Below, one piece after another: positions 8,223 to 11,149 of a stretch of 11,149 bases of DNA. Location of the stretch: positions 1 to 11,149 of the forward strand of contig JACCXV010000373.1 of NCBI GenBank assembly GCA_013696835.1, written 5' to 3'. The notes below the pieces were generated by a model. The model saw only the letters and a list, made by a program, of their open reading frames with translations, was not told where the DNA came from and did no database searches. The stretch is from Gemmatimonadota bacterium. GTDB lineage: Bacteria > Gemmatimonadota > Gemmatimonadetes > JACCXV01. The position numbers and the translations under genes are program-made. How positions within the stretch are numbered: the first letter of the stretch is position 1; each line of letters starts with the position of its first letter.

Positions 8223-8247
8223 GGGGCAGTCGCGCAAGCCTTATAGT
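8219..8247 (+). promoter_or_regulatory. Putative promoter of the gap-pgk-tpiA operon
   Basis: TTGAGG (8219-8224) and TATAGT (8242-8247) are separated by 17 bases. Both boxes differ from the sigma-70 consensus by only one or two bases. The -35 box overlaps the comF TGA stop. The predicted transcription start near 8254 gives a leader of about 45 bases before the gap ATG. This is the most convincing promoter in the window. Confidence 0.65.
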
Positions 8248-8298
8248 ACCCGCGCTTCCCCCGCTCCCCACTTCCCATCGCAGTCGAGGTCTGCCTCC

Positions 8299-9309
8299 AT
8301 GGCTGTCAAGGTCGCGATCAACGGTTTCGGCAGGATCGGCAGGGCGGTCTACAAGAACCTGATCCGGCGTGGGGACGCTGCCGGGGTCGAGGTAGTCGCA
8401 ATCAACGATCTCACCGACGCGGCGACGCTCGCCTACCTGCTCAAGTACGACTCCGTGCATGGGCGCTTCGAGGGGGAGGTCGGAGCGCGGGACGGCCATC
8501 TGGAGGTCGATGGCCGATCGGTGCAGGTCACGTCGGAGCGCGAGCCCGCGAAGCTCCCGTGGCGCGATCTCGGCGTGCAGGTCGTGGTTGAATCCACCGG
8601 CCGCTTCCTGACCCGCGCGCTCGCCCAGCTGCACCTGGACGCGGGCGCCGAGCGCGTGATCCTGACGGCGCCATCCAAGGATCCCGACATCACGGTCGTG
8701 CTGGGCGTCAACGAGGAGCGGATCACGCCCGCCCACCGGGTGATCTCGAACGCCTCATGCACGACGAACTGCGTGACGCCGCTGGCGAAGGTCCTGCTGG
8801 ACAACGTCGGATTCGTGCACGGGCTGATGACGACCATCCACTCCTACACGCAGGACCAGGCGCTGCTCGACGCGCCCCACAAGGATCGCCGGCGCGGGCG
8901 GTCGGCCGCGCTCTCGATGGTGCCGACGACGACGGGCGCGGCGCGGGCGACGGCGCTCGTCCTGCCCCAGCTCAAAGGGAAGATCGACGGCATGGCGATC
9001 CGCGTGCCCACGCCGAACGTGAGCCTCGTCGACCTGACGGTGGAGGTCGAGCGGCCCACCAGCGTGGACGAGGTGAACGGGGCGCTGAAGGCAGCGGCCG
9101 AGGGTGCGCTGAAAGGCATCCTGGCGTACAGCGACGAGCAGCTGGTGTCGATCGACTTCAACGAGAGTCCCTTCTCGTCCATCGCCGACGGAACCTGCAC
9201 GATCGTCATCGACGGGCGCATGGTGAAGGTGCTCGCCTGGTACGACAACGAGTACGGGTACAGCGCGCGCGTCGCGGACCTCGTCGCCTACGTGGGGAAG
9301 GCCGCCTGA
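8299..9309 (+). CDS. gap: Glyceraldehyde-3-phosphate dehydrogenase, type I
   Basis: GapA oxidises glyceraldehyde 3-phosphate to 1,3-bisphosphoglycerate in glycolysis. Seen in 336 residues: dinucleotide-binding INGFGRIGRAVYKN at 7-20, AINDL with Asp37, the position that favours NAD; the active-site SNASCTTNC with Cys154; His181 in TTIHSYTQDQ, the partner base; SMVPTTTGAA at 206-215; and WYDNEYGYSARV near the end. The ATG at 8299 has GAGG nine bases upstream and gives the standard MAVKVAINGFG start. The frame continues open upstream, but that lies inside comF. First gene of the gap-pgk-tpiA cluster, downstream of its own promoter; pgk follows after 14 bases. Confidence 0.97.
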   Translation: MAVKVAINGFGRIGRAVYKNLIRRGDAAGVEVVAINDLTDAATLAYLLKYDSVHGRFEGEVGARDGHLEVDGRSVQVTSEREPAKLPWRDLGVQVVVESTGRFLTRALAQLHLDAGAERVILTAPSKDPDITVVLGVNEERITPAHRVISNASCTTNCVTPLAKVLLDNVGFVHGLMTTIHSYTQDQALLDAPHKDRRRGRSAALSMVPTTTGAARATALVLPQLKGKIDGMAIRVPTPNVSLVDLTVEVERPTSVDEVNGALKAAAEGALKGILAYSDEQLVSIDFNESPFSSIADGTCTIVIDGRMVKVLAWYDNEYGYSARVADLVAYVGKAA

Positions 9310-9323
9310 CCGGGGCGGACCGC

Positions 9324-10550
9324 GTGCCCTCCGTCGCGTCAAGCGGCACCCACAGGCGCAGCCTCCGGGATCTGGCAGCTGGAGACCTGGCGGGGCGGCG
9401 CGCCCTCGTGCGCGTGGACTTCAACGTGCCGCTTGGAGGCGATCCTCCCCAGGTGCGCGATCCGGCGCGCATTCGCGCCGCGCTTCCGACGATCGAACAC
9501 CTGCGAGCGGCCGGCGCCCGCGTCGTGCTGATGAGTCACCTGGGACGGCCGAAGGGAAGGCCCGACCCCGCGTTGAGCCTGCGTCCGGTCGGGCGCGAGC
9601 TCGAGGCGCTGATCGGCGCAGACGTCGGGTTCGTGGACGACCCGCTCGCCGCGGCCGCCGTCGACGAGGTGGCCCGCCTCCAGCCGGGCGGCATCCTGCT
9701 GCTCGAAAACCTCCGCTTCTGGCCAGGCGAGACGGACGCCGATCCCGCGTTCGCCGCGGCCCTGGCGCGGCTGGGCGACCTGTTCGTCCAGGACGCCTTC
9801 GGCACGCTCCATCGCGCGCACGCGTCGACCTCCGCCGTGCCCGCCGTCCTGCGCCCCGCGGTAGCCGGGTTGCTGCTTGCCGCCGAGTTCGAAGCCTTCG
9901 CCCGACTCCGCGAAGAGCCGGCGCGCCCCTACGTGGCCATTCTGGGTGGTGCGAAGATCTCCGGCAAGCTGGAGACGCTCCGCGCCATCCTCGAGCATGC
10001 CGACCGCGTGCTCGTGGGCGGCGGCATGGCCTCGACGTTCTATCTCGCGCGTGGCTGGGAGGTGGGTGGATCGCTCGTCGAGCACGAGCTGGTGCAGGTG
10101 GCCGCGGAGCTGCTCGACGCGCATGGCGCGGAGCGGCTGGAGATCGCGATGGACGCCGTCGTCGCGCACGACGTGAGACACCCCGCTTCGCCGCGCGTCG
10201 TTGCGGCAGCGGCCATGGCTCCCGACACGTCGGTCGGGGACATCGGGCCGCGCAGCCGCGCGGCGTTCGCGCGGCGTATCGACGAGGCGGCCACGGTGTT
10301 CTGGAACGGTCCCATGGGCATCTTCGAGTCGCCGGCATTCGCGGAGGGCACCCTCGCGGTCGCGCGGGCGGTGGCGCGCGCCACAGAGCGTGGTGCCTAC
10401 ACCGTGGTCGGGGGTGGGGACTCGGTCGCGGCCCTCGCGCAAATGGGCCTTCAGGGGAGCGTCAGCCACGTCTCGACCGGCGGCGGGGCGGGGCTCGAGC
10501 TGCTGGCGGGACGCGTGCTCCCGGGGCTGGCGGCGCTGGAGTCCGCATGA
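9324..10550 (+). CDS. pgk: Phosphoglycerate kinase
   Basis: Pgk transfers phosphate from 1,3-bisphosphoglycerate to ADP in glycolysis, and runs in reverse in gluconeogenesis. Seen in 408 residues: VRVDFNVPL at 29-37, SHLGRPKG at 71-78, LENLRFWPGE at 127-136, DAFGTLHRAHAST at 157-169, GGAKISGKLETL at 208-219, GGGMASTF at 232-239, FWNGPMGIFE at 327-336 and VVGGGDSVAAL at 361-371. The usual motif letters change at several spots: GTLHR for GTAHR, SGKLE for SDKI-type, MAST for MANT. The GTG start at 9324 lies 14 bases after the gap stop with GGGGCGG upstream. The tpiA start overlaps its stop as ATGA. Confidence 0.96.
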   Translation: MPSVASSGTHRRSLRDLAAGDLAGRRALVRVDFNVPLGGDPPQVRDPARIRAALPTIEHLRAAGARVVLMSHLGRPKGRPDPALSLRPVGRELEALIGADVGFVDDPLAAAAVDEVARLQPGGILLLENLRFWPGETDADPAFAAALARLGDLFVQDAFGTLHRAHASTSAVPAVLRPAVAGLLLAAEFEAFARLREEPARPYVAILGGAKISGKLETLRAILEHADRVLVGGGMASTFYLARGWEVGGSLVEHELVQVAAELLDAHGAERLEIAMDAVVAHDVRHPASPRVVAAAAMAPDTSVGDIGPRSRAAFARRIDEAATVFWNGPMGIFESPAFAEGTLAVARAVARATERGAYTVVGGGDSVAALAQMGLQGSVSHVSTGGGAGLELLAGRVLPGLAALESA

Positions 10551-11149
10551 CGCACGGGCGCCTGCCGCTCATGGCCGCCAACTGGAAGATGCATTTCCGG
10601 AGCGGCGAGGCCGCGCGCTACCTGGCGGAGTTCCTGGAGCCGGGGCTCGACCGCGGCGGGTGCGAGGTGCTGTTCTGCGTCCCCGCCTCCCTGCTCGGCG
10701 AGGCCGTCGCCGCGGCGCGCGGCACGGACCTGCGCATCGGCGCGCAGAACATGCATTGGGAGGACGCGGGAGCGTTCACCGGCGAGATTTCCGGCCCCAT
10801 GATCGCCTCCGTCGGGGCCACGCATTGTCTCGTTGGTCACTCCGAGCGCAGGCACGTGTTTGGCGAGGATGACGCGGTCGCGGCGCAGAAGCTGAGAGCG
10901 GCGCTGCGAAATGGGATCCGGCCCGTGCTCTGCGTGGGGGAGCGCATCGAGGAACGCCGGGGGGGACACGCCGAGACGGTGGTAGCGCACCAGGTCCGCA
11001 GGGCACTCGAAGGTCTTGCAGTAGTCGAGCTCGAGAAGGTGGCGCTGGCGTACGAGCCGGTGTGGGCGATCGGAACCGGAGAGACCGCGACCCCCGAGAT
11101 CGCCCGGCACATGCACGGCTGCGTGCGGGAGGCCCTTGCGGCGCTCCAC
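10547..11149 (+). CDS. tpiA: Triose-phosphate isomerase, 3'-truncated by window end
   Basis: TpiA interconverts dihydroxyacetone phosphate and glyceraldehyde 3-phosphate. The window holds 201 codons of an enzyme that is usually about 250 residues, so roughly 50 C-terminal residues, including the GVGGG-like phosphate loop, lie beyond the edge. Seen: AANWKMH with Asn12 and Lys14; IGAQNMHWEDAGAFTGEIS at 64-82; LVGHSERR with catalytic His98; LCVGE at 128-132; and AYEPVWAIGTG, holding the catalytic Glu170 and the start of the flexible loop. The ATG overlaps the pgk TGA as ATGA, indicating translational coupling. No stop codon occurs before the window ends, so the frame is intact. Confidence 0.96.
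   Translation, partial: MTHGRLPLMAANWKMHFRSGEAARYLAEFLEPGLDRGGCEVLFCVPASLLGEAVAAARGTDLRIGAQNMHWEDAGAFTGEISGPMIASVGATHCLVGHSERRHVFGEDDAVAAQKLRAALRNGIRPVLCVGERIEERRGGHAETVVAHQVRRALEGLAVVELEKVALAYEPVWAIGTGETATPEIARHMHGCVREALAALH

Noticed and set aside
8757..9323. In-frame extension upstream of pgk
   Set aside because: It lies inside gap in another frame; Pgk homology begins just after the GTG at 9324.

Overview
The window is a dense, very GC-rich (about 70% by eye) bacterial chromosomal segment. It holds eleven genes, all on the + strand, with almost no non-coding DNA. The largest gene-free stretch is the 149 bases between the phosphatase and the TPR gene. I see no mobile elements, tRNA or rRNA genes, or CRISPR arrays. 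The futalosine menaquinone genes, an animal-type adenylosuccinate lyase and promoters of the TTGAC/TATAGT kind suggest a menaquinone-using, high-GC, non-actinobacterial lineage. Gemmatimonadota or a similar phylum would fit, but this is a low-confidence inference.

Region 1 (1-4714) reads as one translationally coupled operon. It begins with mqnE and mqnC, two paralogous radical SAM enzymes of the futalosine route to menaquinone. Next is a nucleoside phosphorylase-family enzyme (MTAP/PNP type), then purB. All three junctions are tight or overlapping. The phosphorylase-like protein is the most interesting gene. It sits where the pathway needs an enzyme that removes the purine base. It carries the Glu/Asn pair that purine nucleoside phosphorylases use for 6-oxopurines such as hypoxanthine, and it has lost parts of the usual phosphate-binding site. 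It is therefore a candidate stand-in for the futalosine hydrolase MqnB.

Region 2 (4730-5862) is a Sua5/YrdC-domain threonylcarbamoyl-AMP synthase. It overlaps by ATGA a low-molecular-weight phosphatase whose P-loop reads CTGNTCRSP, the protein-arginine-phosphatase (YwlE) form. The same pairing (ywlC/ywlE) is known in Bacillus.

Region 3 (5863-8222) opens with a plausible sigma-70-type promoter and a structured leader. It then carries an exported TPR protein of unknown role, aroE (shikimate dehydrogenase) and a ComF-family phosphoribosyltransferase with zinc-finger cysteines.

Region 4 (8219-11149) is the glycolytic cluster gap-pgk-tpiA. It starts from a strong-looking promoter whose -35 box overlaps the comF stop codon. 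tpiA is cut by the end of the window.

Overall this is core-metabolism DNA. The best leads are sequence-level oddities in otherwise recognisable enzymes rather than a wholly new system.
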